This document shows, one piece after another, positions 10,541-20,953 of a stretch of 64,000 nucleotides of DNA (the stretch's first letter is position 1; every line of letters begins with the position of its first letter). The notes under the pieces were generated by a model, which saw only the letters and a program-made list of their open reading frames with translations, did no database searches and was not told the origin of the DNA. Made by a program: the position numbers and the translations under genes. The stretch is taken from positions 14,084,484 through 14,148,483 of the forward strand of contig CM055066.1 of assembly GCA_029204045.2 (NCBI GenBank). Direction: 5' to 3'. This stretch comes from Tillandsia leiboldiana (taxonomy: Eukaryota; Streptophyta; Magnoliopsida; Poales; Bromeliaceae).

Positions 10541-11981
10541 ATCCATAATCCATAATCCAGGCCCCGGGTACACTATCCCAACCCCTGCTCAAACTCGAGC
10601 AACAAATACCACCTGACTAACGAAAGGAGAAAAGAAACAAACAAGGTTTCTCCTAAGTCAAGGTCCAGCATGAAAGTGTAGCGATAAAAGATGGCCTATC
10701 TAGATGTCCATACAAGCATGCATATGTCCTCATGAAAGATAAAGATAGTGCGACAAATAATGGCTTCACATGTGTAACAATCAATAGCTCCGCATAGATA
10801 TAACCATCATGCAAAATCGTTGTCCAACCACACATGTTTAAAATTCATAATTTTCCCTCACCTATATCATCCACCTATGCATGTCATAAAGTCCTCGAAT
10901 AGTACCAAGCACTAACAGGATAATCATATAGTCCAAAATAAATATTCCATTCCACATGCAAGGTTAAACGCTAACATAGCAATCCATACAATCATGTACA
11001 AGTCCCAACCACTATCAGATATCCACAATAGTATTTTCCATATGATAGGCTCACAATTTTATATCACTTAAGCATGCATGTCCAAATAAAGGGATCACTC
11101 TAATATCCCTAGTGAGCATGTCAAAATAGAGGTAAACAACAACCACCCACCTCGATCGCTAATTCCAAGTCCAAAAAGTGCTACAGGCCAAAAGTTAAAC
11201 CGCCGCGATCACTGAACAAGAATTACCCCAAAACATACAATTAAACTCAACACATGCTGTCCAAAGCTAACAGTCCAAAGATGCCCTGTTTTTACCTGCG
11301 AGGAGTGCCCGGAAAAATCCAAGAAAAATACTCTCATGATCCTCGCGACGAACCCGTCGAAACGAGTACCTGCACGCTCAAATCCGAGTTTCCTACACTG
11401 AGAAACAAATCCGACAAGGGGACCACCCCAAAATAATCTGCTCTCAAAAACTGTAGCACTAATTCCAGTAAACAGAGATTTATCACCTTCGAAAAATATT
11501 TAGGAAATTCCAAGAAAATTTGGGGACATTCCTCGTGATGTGTAGATGCAAAACTCCTTTTGAATCACCCCAATCCGATGCCTGTGCGCGAAGATATCCT
11601 CAAAATACTGCAGCACTGTCCAAAACTCCGCCCCAGAAAATGAGGTCACAAGATGATCCGAAAAACCCATGAAACGCTCGGAATGGGAAAAACCAGAAAA
11701 ATGGAAAATGTAGCCCTACCTATCTTGAAGCCAACAGTGCAAGAATCGCCTCAATCGGAGGTCGGAGTAAGCCGGGGGAGCCCTCGCACCAAAACGTGAC
11801 GAAGAAGATCACAAACGAACAAGCGTCGCGCCGCGCCGTAAAAATGCAAACCTTGGGATGCGTGCCGCAGAAAAATCCTGGAATCCGCAGTTGGAATCGC
11901 CACAAGGAGAGGAAGAGATCTTGTGAAGGTTGCACAGAGAGATGAGGAGCAGAAAAAGAGTTCCAGCAAGAAGTTCGGGCT

Positions 11982-11990
11982 CTATTTATA
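11982..11990 (-). promoter_or_regulatory. TATA box of LTR A
   Basis: CTATTTATA on the plus strand reads TATAAATAG on the minus strand and lies between the GC-rich U3 and the transcribed leader. Copies are at 17431-17440 and 23654-23662. It is framed by GGGC/GCCC. Confidence 0.7.
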
Positions 11991-12172
11991 GGCCCACAAA
12001 AACAAATCCAAGAATTTCGGATTTGTCCCAACTTCCGGGCGCAGGCCCACTTTCGGGCGCCCGGAAGCCCCATGGGCCGGCCCGCGACGAGCGCCCGGAA
12101 CGCCCGGAGGCCGCCACGTCGCCGCGAACAGGCAACAGCCTAACCCGCCGCACACGAGACGCCACGTGGCCC

Positions 12173-12934
12173 CTCCCAGTCAACGTGGGTTGGTGGCGCC
12201 CGCGAATCAGCGGGCGCCACGTGGCCCGCACTAACCGCCCCGACCAACCCTGGCGCGCCGCCTGGCACGCCGCCTGGCGACCCTGCCAGGCACGGTTCCC
12301 GAGGCCACCTCCCGCGCCTCGGTGAACCCCGCCTCCTGAGCCCGCCAACAGGAAGCTGCCACGTGTCCCTGCACCGGGTTCATGCACCCGCGCGGGGAAC
12401 TCCGTGGACCGCGCACCCAGCGCCAGCCAACCGGGGGTCGACACGTGTCTCCCGCCCGAAACCCTGCATCCAGTTCAAAACCCAGCACCGCCGCACGAAA
12501 GTCGCGGACCGCGCCCACTGAACTGAGCCAATCGCCAGCTGCCACGTGTCCAACGCGCTCCCGTGCACCGCGCGCCTGCCCGCGCGCTGCCCGCGCCCGC
12601 GCGCTGCCCACGGCCGCTCCGCCGCCTGCCCGAGCCCGTCCGCCGTGCTCCGCCGCTGCCCGCCGCCGCCGCCGCCCGCCGGCTGCCAGAGTTACTGTTC
12701 CGGCGTGAAGAGTAACCAGTGCTCAAAAATCACAAGTGGGTAGTCCGTTTTAACCGTTTTCGCGCGCTGAATCCGAATTTGCTGTCCGATTTGCCAAATT
12801 CTAACTCCAAAATTTGCCGAAGGCACCCGGAAAGGCGTTCTTTTGTCCAAACTTCGCGCTGAGTCCATTTTTAATATCCGCTTCGCGCGAAACCACATCT
12901 AAAGATCCGACGGAGTCCACTGATCACCCACGTG
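12173..12934 (-). promoter_or_regulatory. Cluster of CACGTG (G-box) motifs in LTR A U3
   Basis: Six CACGTG hexamers start at 12173, 12218, 12360, 12442, 12543 and 12929, most within GCCACGTGGC or CCACGTGTC contexts. In plants, CACGTG is the core bound by bZIP and bHLH regulators; that these sites drive the LTR is an inference from their position upstream of the TATA box. Confidence 0.6.
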
Positions 12935-13060
12935 ATCCATTAAGCCCGAAGTCCGCCACTTGTGTCCAATTGGTGCACGAACACCTCCAACTCACAGTAC
13001 AGGCTCCCCAGATGTCAACAATGACTCTACCACAGCTCTGCAGAGATCCAGGTCATCACA

Positions 13061-13673
13061 TCCTCCCCTACTAACGAAAGTTTCGTCCTCGAAACTAACG
13101 TTATTCCCCAATCCGGAACCTCAACCAAAAAGAGGGGGGTAAATATCCAATCATCCACCACTCAAGCTCCCAGGGCTGTCTAATACCTCCTCCAGAGACG
13201 CGGTACAACCCTCAGGTCTCTAACTAGAACAAAGTAGAGGCGGGCATTCCAGAAAACCGCACCACCTCATCCAAGTACAGTTGGGCTAACCGCTCGAGCT
13301 ACCAAGTAGTCTGCATCGGTGCAAGCATCCGCTCCTCCCAGGGCCCCGATAATCTAACCACCAAGTCCAAAGGCAAGAGCTCAACGCGAGTACCTCCGCA
13401 CTCCCGGGTATCCCACAACCACGCTAGCCAAAAAGGCTGCGCACCCACGGCGGGACGCCCGCCCCGCTCACAAAGTCGAAACCATAGAGGCAAAGATAGC
13501 CCCCCGAGTAACCCCAGCACCCCATCTACTTCTGGCCTAGCCCCTCCTAAGAGGACCGTCCTCGCGGCACAATCAACCGCCGCGAAAAGAAGAAAACCGA
13601 GCTAGCCAAACCGTCCTAAGTACCAAATCCAAAACCCAAAACTAGTTTAAGATCATCAGGTCTACCGGTACTA
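13061..13673 (-). pseudogene. Collapsed protease-integrase remnant, T body 1
   Basis: From the polypurine end (CGTTAGTAGGGGAGGA, minus strand) inward, the minus strand shows a broken integrase core (ERLAQLYLDEVV, then MPAS) joined at about 13165-13190 to the chromodomain end (TGGGAGCTTGAG). It is preceded by a post-protease piece related to GMDWL. RT and RNase H are deleted. The same collapsed structure and the same integrase-to-chromodomain junction occur in body 2 and in G1 (near 31520), so the deletion is ancestral. Confidence 0.7.
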
Positions 13674-15212
13674 TCAAGGACTCAACTGCACGGGGCAGGA
13701 CCAACAACACTCCCCTACAAGCCGAGGATCGAAAATATAAACCTCCCGAACACAAGGTAACCGTCCTACCCCTACCCAATGACTAGGATGCTCAAGTGCT
13801 AAACAATGCAAAACCAATGCCGGTAAATAAAATAAAATAACAAAATAATACCTGTCACCACAAGGTCGGCTGCTGTAAATCCTCCACCTGAGCGGCGTAG
13901 ACCCGACCGCTCTGAGCCGGTGGCCGGTGATCCGCCGGGTAAAAAGAAGGTGATCCGCTCCCTGGAGCATAAAGCCGCTGAGCTGACAACTGCTGCTGAG
14001 GCGGAAAAGGAGCCGATGCTGATAGAGGTGCCGCTGAAGTTGAAAAGGGGCACGAAGCCCGAATGTGGCCTGGCTGTCCACACCTGTAACAACGACCCCA
14101 CCTCTGATCACAGGTGTGCGACAAATGAGGTCCCCCGCAGAATATACATCTGTCTCTATCGCGAAGCCGTGGCTGTCCCGGCTGATGCTGTCCCTGTGTC
14201 TGATGCTGAGACTCCGGCTGCTGCTGCTGCGATGGCCTCTGAGATCCACTAGGCTCTCGCTGATCCGCACGCCCACGGCTAGGTAACTGAGACCGCGGCG
14301 GTCTCCACACGCTAGCCTGTCCCTCGTCCTCGGGTACTGGTCGTTTCCTAACGGAACTCTGTGCGACCATCCCGCCTCGCCTTGCCACCACTGTGTCGCC
14401 TCTCTCCACCCATTCGGCATGCTCGACGGCCTCCTTAAGAGTCTGGAGTCGCTGTGCATGCACTAGGGTATAAATCTCGCTGCGGAGGCCTGCCTCGAAT
14501 AACTCGACCTGGTGTGGCCCATCACGGGCGACAAAGGGCACGTAGTTAAGCAACTGTATGAACTCCTGATAGTAATCCTGAACCGGCCGATCGCCCTGCT
14601 GAAGGTTCTTCAAATCATCCTCCAGTTTTCTCTTCACGCTCGTCGGAAAATAGGTGTCCAATACCATACGCCGAAACTCGGACCAGGGTAACTGTCGAGA
14701 AATCTGAAAATCCCGTGGCTCCACTCGATGCCACCAAATATCTGCATCTCCATCTAGGCAGTGTACCGCCATATGAACTCTGTACCTCGGGTCGATGAAG
14801 AAATCCCTGAAAATCTTCTCCATCGCTGACAGCCATGTTCCAACCTCCCACGGCTGCATGTCCCGCCCCGAGAATCTAGGCGGTCCGTGCCGACAAAACT
14901 TAACAAGTTTATCAGCAATATCCTGCTCCTCGGCCGGGGTCAAGTCTGGGCCACTCCCCGAGCCCCGCTACTCGATGATGGTGCCGTCGGCACAAGTGGT
15001 ACCACAGGTGGTGCCGAGGCCTCAAGAACTGTCGGGGGCGGCGCCTCTCTCTGCGCCAGTAGCTGCTCAATCCGCTGCTCCTCCCGGCGGTTGGTCTCAG
15101 CCAGTTGGGCCACCAAGGCCCTCAACTCAGCAATCTCGGAAGGTCCAGCCTGTCCTGGCTCAACAGGGGGTGTAGGGCCACCCCCGGTAGGAATCCGACG
15201 TCGGGGAGGCAT
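13674..15212 (-). pseudogene. T body 1 gag, frameshifted copy
   Basis: This is the same gag as 19125-20663 but interrupted by single-base losses in A runs: near 14942 (CAAG against CAAAG in body 2), near 13877 (AAA against AAAA) and near 13845. Reading stays open from the Met at 15212 to the first shift, then from 14943 down to 13855. It also has one extra CTG unit in a Gln run. All frame breaks are one-base homopolymer changes, so a consensus sequencing error is as likely as real decay. Confidence 0.85.
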
Positions 15213-15482
15213 CTGCCACAAGAAACCACAAGTCAGCCACACAACCACACACGACCCAATCTAGCGAAAGTCAAGGACATCCCCCTATTTCTGTAACTTT
15301 ATGTTGTCTGCAGCCAACATAACTGTCCCACAGAAATAGGGTATGTCGATCCCTCTTCACTCTCTGGAAGAGTCAAAAACTAAATCACCGACTTTCGCAA
15401 AATGTCACGTCCCTCACCCCCTATCATCCTAGGGCTAACCAAAAGCCTAGGGTTTCCTAAGTCCCAACTGACCCATCCCTAA

Positions 15483-15494
15483 GCTCTGATACCA
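15483..15494 (-). promoter_or_regulatory. Primer-binding site of T body 1
   Basis: GCTCTGATACCA is the reverse complement of TGGTATCAGAGC, which pairs with the 3' end of initiator Met tRNA. It sits 7 bp from the LTR B terminus at 15502. Confidence 0.9.
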
Positions 15495-15501
15495 ACTAAT
15501 C

Positions 15502-18500
15502 TGTCACGCCCCGAGTGTAAACCAGAACTCGGGCTCGTCTACAGATCCGCCGTGCACACGGAATTTTCCGCATACACGAAGCGCCGGTAACCTGCTCAAA
15601 TAAAATAAATACAATAATAGAGCAATAACACAGAGCTGAACTGAAAATACTACATCTCAGACTGAACTGGAAGTAAAAATACAAAATGACAGCAAAAAAT
15701 AAAGTACAAGTCTCACTCCCAGCTCGCCACAAATATACAACCAGCTGGCTAAAGCTAGACGCCAAAGTAAAAGTACAACCGTCTGAGATAGGATACATGA
15801 GAGGTACCAGTCTAGCTACTCATTGTCGGGCCCACTGTCGTAGCTACTCAGCCGTCCTCTCTCCTCGACCCGCGCTGTACGCCCAGCAGCACCCGCAGAA
15901 GGCTCTGCAAACAAAGGAGAAGACAAGAAAAGAGGAATGGGGGTGAGAACTACTAGTGAACCAGTAGCCTCCCTAGTGGGTTAAACTCAAACTCTGACAC
16001 ACCCACTAGGTTTCACCGGAGGCAAAAGGGGAAGAAGATGTGGTAAGTACAAAGACTACTTGCAAAGGAAAATTACAATACTAATGCCTCTAAACCAATG
16101 CAGTCCTTTAACTGGAATAAAGTAGGCGACAATAACCAACCGCCCCAGATGAACNNNNNNNNNNNNNNNNNNNNNNNNNNNNNNNNNNNNNNNNNNNNNN
16201 NNNNNNNNNNNNNNNNNNNNNNNNNNNNNNNNNNNNNNNNNNNNNNNNNNNNNNATATAACCATCAGCAAAATCGTTGTCCACCACACTTTTAAAATTCA
16301 TAATTTTCCCTCACCTATATCTCCACCTATGCATGTCATAAAGTCCTCGAATAGTACCAAGCACTACAGGATAATCATATAGTCCAATAAATATTCCATT
16401 CCACATGCAAGGTTAAACGCTAACATAGCAATCCATACAATCATGTACAAGTCCCAACCACTATCAGATATCCACAATAGTATTTTCCATATGATAGGCT
16501 CACAATTTTATATCACTTAAGCATGCATGTCCAAATAAAGGGATCACTCTAATATCCCTAGTGAGCATGTCAAAATAGAGGTAAACAACAACCACCCACC
16601 TCGATCGCTAATTCCAAGTCCAAAAAGTGCTACAGGCCAAAAGTTAAACCGCCGCGATCACTGAACAAGAATTACCCCAAAACATACAATTAAACTCAAC
16701 ACATGCTGTCCAAAGCTAACAGTCCAAAGATGCCCTGTTTTTTACCTGCGAGGAGTGCCCGGAAAAATCCAAGAAAAATACTCTCATGATCCTCGCGACG
16801 AACCCGTCGAAACGAGTACCTGCACGCTCAAATCCGAGTTTCCTACACTGAGAAACAAATCCGACAAGGGGACCACCCCAAAATAATCTGCTCTCAAAAC
16901 TGTAGCACTAATTCCAGTAAACAGAGATTTATCACCTTCGAAAAATATTTAGGAAATTCCAAGAAAATTTGGGGACATTCCTCGTGATGTGTAGATGCAA
17001 AACTCCTTTTGAATCACCCCAATCCGATGCCTGTGCGCGAAGATATCCTCAAAATACTGCAGCACTGTCCAAAACTCCGCCCCAGAAAATGAGGTCACAA
17101 GATGATCCGAAAAACCCATGAAACGCTCGGAATGGGAAAAACCAGAAAAATGGAAAATGTAGCCCTACCTATCTTGAAGCCAACAGTGCAAGAATCGCCT
17201 CAATCGGAGGTCGGAGTAAGCCGGGGGAGCCCTCGCACCAAAACGTGACGAAGAAGATCACAAACGAACAAGCGTCGCGCCGCGCCGTAAAAATGCAAAC
17301 CTTGGGATGCGTGCCGCAGAAAAATCCTGGAATCCGCAGTTGGAATCGCCACAAGGAGAGGAAGAGATCTTGTGAAGGTTGCACAGAGAGATGAGGAGCA
17401 GAAAAAGAGTTCCAGCAAGAAGTTCGGGCTCTATTTATAGGCCCACAAAAACAAATCCAAGAATTTCGGATTTGTCCCAACTTCCGGGCGCAGGCCCACT
17501 TTCGGGCGCCCGGAAGCCCCATGGGCCGGCCCGCGACGAGCGCCCGGAACGCCCGGAGGCCGCCACGTCGCCGCGAACAGGCAACAGCCTAACCCGCCGC
17601 ACACGAGACGCCACGTGGCCCCTCCCAGTCAACGTGGGTTGGTGGCGCCCGCGAATCAGCGGGCGCCACGTGGCCCGCACTAACCGCCCCGACCAACCCT
17701 GGCGCGCCGCCTGGCACGCCGCCTGGCGACCCTGCCAGGCACGGTTCCCGAGGCCACCTCCCGCGCCTCGGTGAACCCCGCCTCCTGAGCCCGCCAACAG
17801 GAAGCTGCCACGTGTCCCTGCACCGGGTTCATGCACCCGCGCGGGGAACTCCGTGGACCGCGCACCCAGCGCCAGCCAACCGGGGGTCGACACGTGTCTC
17901 CCGCCCGAAACCCTGCATCCAGTTCAAAACCCAGCACCGCCGCACGAAAGTCGCGGACCGCGCCCACTGAACTGAGCCAATCGCCAGCTGCCACGTGTCC
18001 AACGCGCTCCCGTGCACCGCGCGCCTGCCCGCGCGCTGCCCGCGCCCGCGCGCTGCCCACGGCCGCTCCGCCGCCTGCCCGAGCCCGTCCGCCGTGCTCC
18101 GCCGCTGCCCGCCGCCGCCGCCGCCCGCCGGCTGCCAGAGTTACTGTTCCGGCGTGAAGAGTAACCAGTGCTCAAAAATCACAAGTGGGTAGTCCGTTTT
18201 AACCGTTTTTCCGCGCGCTGAATCCGAATTTGCTGTCCGATTTGCCAAATTCTAACTCCAAAATTTGCCGAAGGCACCCGGAAAGGCGTTCTTTTGTCCA
18301 AACTTCGCGCTGAGTCCATTTTTAATATCCGCTTCGCGCGAAACCACATCTAAAGATCCGACGGAGTCCACTGATCACCCACGTGATCCATTAAGCCCGA
18401 AGTCCGCCACTTGTGTCCAATTGGTGCACGAACACCTCCAACTCACAGTACAGGCTCCCCAGATGTCAACAATGACTCTACCACAGCTCTGCAGAGATCC

Positions 18501-18511
18501 AGGTCATCACA
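15502..18511 (-). repeat. LTR B of T (recombinant middle LTR, gapped)
   Basis: Has LTR termini at both ends. The first 650 bp match LTR C (GGGCTCGTCT, AAATAAAATAAATAC, AAAGCTAGACG), while the part after the gap matches LTR A (GAGTGCCCGG, ACTCTCATGATCC) and not C. About 860 bp present in A and C are replaced by the 100-N run. Sequence within about 250 bp on each side of the gap has many one-base indels. Confidence 0.85.
16155..16254. other. Assembly gap, 100 N
   Basis: Exactly 100 unknown bases, the usual placeholder for a gap of unknown size. Comparison with LTR A (between 9937 and 10798) predicts about 860 bp of minisatellite-rich LTR sequence here. Confidence 0.95.
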
Positions 18512-19124
18512 TCCTCCCCTACTAACGAAAGTTTCGTCCTCGAAACTAACGTTATTCCCCAATCCGGAACCTCAACCAAAAAGAGGGGGGTAAATATCCA
18601 ATCATCCACCACTCAAGCTCCCAGGGCTGTCTAATACCTCCTCCAGAGACGCGGTACAACCCTCAGGTCTCTAACTAGAACAAAGTAGAGGCGGGCATTC
18701 CAGAAAACCGCACCACCTCATCCAAGTACAGTTGGGCTAACCGCTCGAGCTACCAAGTAGTCTGCATCGGTGCAAGCATCCGCTCCTCCCAGGGCCCCGA
18801 TAATCTAACCACCAAGTCCAAAGGCAAGAGCTCAACGCGAGTACCTCCGCACTCCCGGGTATCCCACAACCACGCTAGCCAAAAAGGCTGCGCACCCACG
18901 GCGGGACGCCCGCCCCGCTCACAAAGTCGAAACCATAGAGGCAAAGATAGCCCCCCGAGTAACCCCAGCACCCCATCTACTTCTGGCCTAGCCCCTCCTA
19001 AGAGGACCGTCCTCGCGGCACAATCAACCGCCGCGAAAAGAAGAAAACCGAGCTAGCCAAACCGTCCTAAGTACCAAATCCAAAACCCAAAACTAGTTTA
19101 AGATCATCAGGTCTACCGGTACTA
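18512..19124 (-). pseudogene. Collapsed protease-integrase remnant, T body 2
   Basis: Near-identical to 13061-13673: polypurine end, broken integrase core, fused chromodomain end (junction about 18617-18642), and the post-protease piece. No RT or RNase H. Confidence 0.7.
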
Positions 19125-20663
19125 TCAAGGACTCAACTGCACGGGGCAGGACCAACAACACTCCCCTACAAGCCGAGGATCGAAAATATAAACCTCCCGA
19201 ACACAAGGTAACCGTCCTACCCCTACCCAATGACTAGGATGCTCAAGTGCTAAACAATGCAAAACCAATGCCGGTAAATAAAATAAAATAACAAAAATAA
19301 TACCTGTCACCACAAGGTCGGCTGCTGTAAAATCCTCCACCTGAGCGGCGTAGACCCGACCGCTCTGAGCCGGTGGCCGGTGATCCGCCGGGTAAAAAGA
19401 AGGTGATCCGCTCCCTGGAGCATAAAGCCGCTGAGCTGACAACTGCTGCTGAGGCGGAAAAGGAGCCGATGCTGATAGAGGTGCCGCTGAAGTTGAAAAG
19501 GGGCACGAAGCCCGAATGTGGCCTGGCTGTCCACACCTGTAACAACGACCCCACCTCTGATCACAGGTGTGCGACAAATGAGGTCCCCCGCAGAATATAC
19601 ATCTGTCTCTATCGCGAAGCCGTGGCTGTCCCGGCTGATGCTGTCCCTGTGTCTGATGCTGAGACTCCGGCTGCTGCTGCGATGGCCTCTGAGATCCACT
19701 AGGCTCTCGCTGATCCGCACGCCCACGGCTAGGTAACTGAGACCGCGGCGGTCTCCACACGCTAGCCTGTCCCTCGTCCTCGGGTACTGGTCGTTTCCTA
19801 ACGGAACTCTGTGCGACCATCCCGCCTCGCCTTGCCACCACTGTGTCGCCTCTCTCCACCCATTCGGCATGCTCGACGGCCTCCTTAAGAGTCTGGAGTC
19901 GCTGTGCATGCACTAGGGTATAAATCTCGCTGCGGAGGCCTGCCTCGAATAACTCGACCTGGTGTGGCCCATCACGGGCGACAAAGGGCACGTAGTTAAG
20001 CAACTGTATGAACTCCTGATAGTAATCCTGAACCGGCCGATCGCCCTGCTGAAGGTTCTTCAAATCATCCTCCAGTTTTCTCTTCACGCTCGTCGGAAAA
20101 TAGGTGTCCAATACCATACGCCGAAACTCGGACCAGGGTAACTGTCGAGAAATCTGAAAATCCCGTGGCTCCACTCGATGCCACCAAATATCTGCATCTC
20201 CATCTAGGCAGTGTACCGCCATATGAACTCTGTACCTCGGGTCGATGAAGAAATCCCTGAAAATCTTCTCCATCGCTGACAGCCATGTTCCAACCTCCCA
20301 CGGCTGCATGTCCCGCCCCGAGAATCTAGGCGGTCCGTGCCGACAAAACTTAACAAGTTTATCAGCAATATCCTGCTCCTCGGCCGGGGTCAAAGTCTGG
20401 GCCACTCCCCGAGCCCCGCTACTCGATGATGGTGCCGTCGGCACAAGTGGTACCACAGGTGGTGCCGAGGCCTCAAGAACTGTCGGGGGCGGCGCCTCTC
20501 TCTGCGCCAGTAGCTGCTCAATCCGCTGCTCCTCCCGGCGGTTGGTCTCAGCCAGTTGGGCCACCAAGGCCCTCAACTCAGCAATCTCGGAAGGTCCAGC
20601 CTGTCCTGGCTCAACAGGGGGTGTAGGGCCACCCCCGGTAGGAATCCGACGTCGGGGAGGCAT
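19125..20663 (-). CDS. Intact gag of T body 2 (512 aa)
   Basis: Retroelement capsid/nucleocapsid precursor that would package element RNA into virus-like particles in the cytoplasm. The start is the conserved MPPRRRIPT Met at 20663; an upstream in-frame Met 12 codons earlier is less likely because relatives begin with MPP. Residues 24-57 are coiled-coil-like, 100-270 the gag core (RDMQPWEVGTWLSAMEKIF, DADIWWHRVEP, LQQGDRPVQDYYQEF), and 310-350 a Q/P/R-rich linker. There are two zinc knuckles, C355-C358-H362-C367 and C374-C377-H382-C387. The frame enters protease (VYAAQVEDFTAADLVVTGI, about 437-455) but the DTG catalytic region is deleted; it resumes at GVGRLPCVREV and stops. It is the only unbroken Gypsy gag here, which suggests recent function in trans-mobilised transposition. 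Confidence 0.85.
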   Translation of the reverse strand: MPPRRRIPTGGGPTPPVEPGQAGPSEIAELRALVAQLAETNRREEQRIEQLLAQREAPPPTVLEASAPPVVPLVPTAPSSSSGARGVAQTLTPAEEQDIADKLVKFCRHGPPRFSGRDMQPWEVGTWLSAMEKIFRDFFIDPRYRVHMAVHCLDGDADIWWHRVEPRDFQISRQLPWSEFRRMVLDTYFPTSVKRKLEDDLKNLQQGDRPVQDYYQEFIQLLNYVPFVARDGPHQVELFEAGLRSEIYTLVHAQRLQTLKEAVEHAEWVERGDTVVARRGGMVAQSSVRKRPVPEDEGQASVWRPPRSQLPSRGRADQREPSGSQRPSQQQPESQHQTQGQHQPGQPRLRDRDRCIFCGGPHLSHTCDQRWGRCYRCGQPGHIRASCPFSTSAAPLSASAPFPPQQQLSAQRLYAPGSGSPSFYPADHRPPAQSGRVYAAQVEDFTAADLVVTGIIFVILFYLPALVLHCLALEHPSHWVGVGRLPCVREVYIFDPRLVGECCWSCPVQLSP

Positions 20664-20934
20664 CTGCCACAAGAAACCACAAGTCAGCCACACAACCACA
20701 CACGACCCAATCTAGCGAAAGTCAAGGACATCCCCCTATTTCTGTAACTTTATGTTGTCTGCAGCCAACATAACTGTCCCACAGAAAATAGGGTATGTCG
20801 ATCCCTCTTCACTCTCTGGAAGAGTCAAAAACTAAATCACCGACTTTCGCAAAATGTCACGTCCCTCACACCCTATCATCCTAGGGCTAACCAAAAGCCT
20901 AGGGTTTCCTAAGTCCCAACTGACCCATCCCTAA

Positions 20935-20946
20935 GCTCTGATACCA
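20935..20946 (-). promoter_or_regulatory. Primer-binding site of T body 2
   Basis: GCTCTGATACCA, reverse complement of TGGTATCAGAGC, 7 bp from LTR C (20954). Confidence 0.9.
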
Positions 20947-20953
20947 ACTAATC

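Larger units (their letters stand above)
9284..13060 (-). repeat. LTR A of T (3' LTR)
   Basis: 3777 bp with termini TGTCACGCC and GGTCATCACA. On the minus strand it has a GC-rich U3 with six CACGTG motifs (12173, 12218, 12360, 12442, 12543, 12929), a TATA box at 11982-11990, and a long R/U5 with short tandem repeats at 9940-10540. The left end differs from B and C (GGGCACATCT against GGGCTCGTCT). Confidence 0.9.

Noticed and set aside
12000..12700. Overlapping GC-rich frames of 60-150 aa on both strands (also at 17450-18150 and 23660-24390)
   Set aside because: They lie in LTR U3, occur in all frames because GC-rich sequence has few stops, and match no family.
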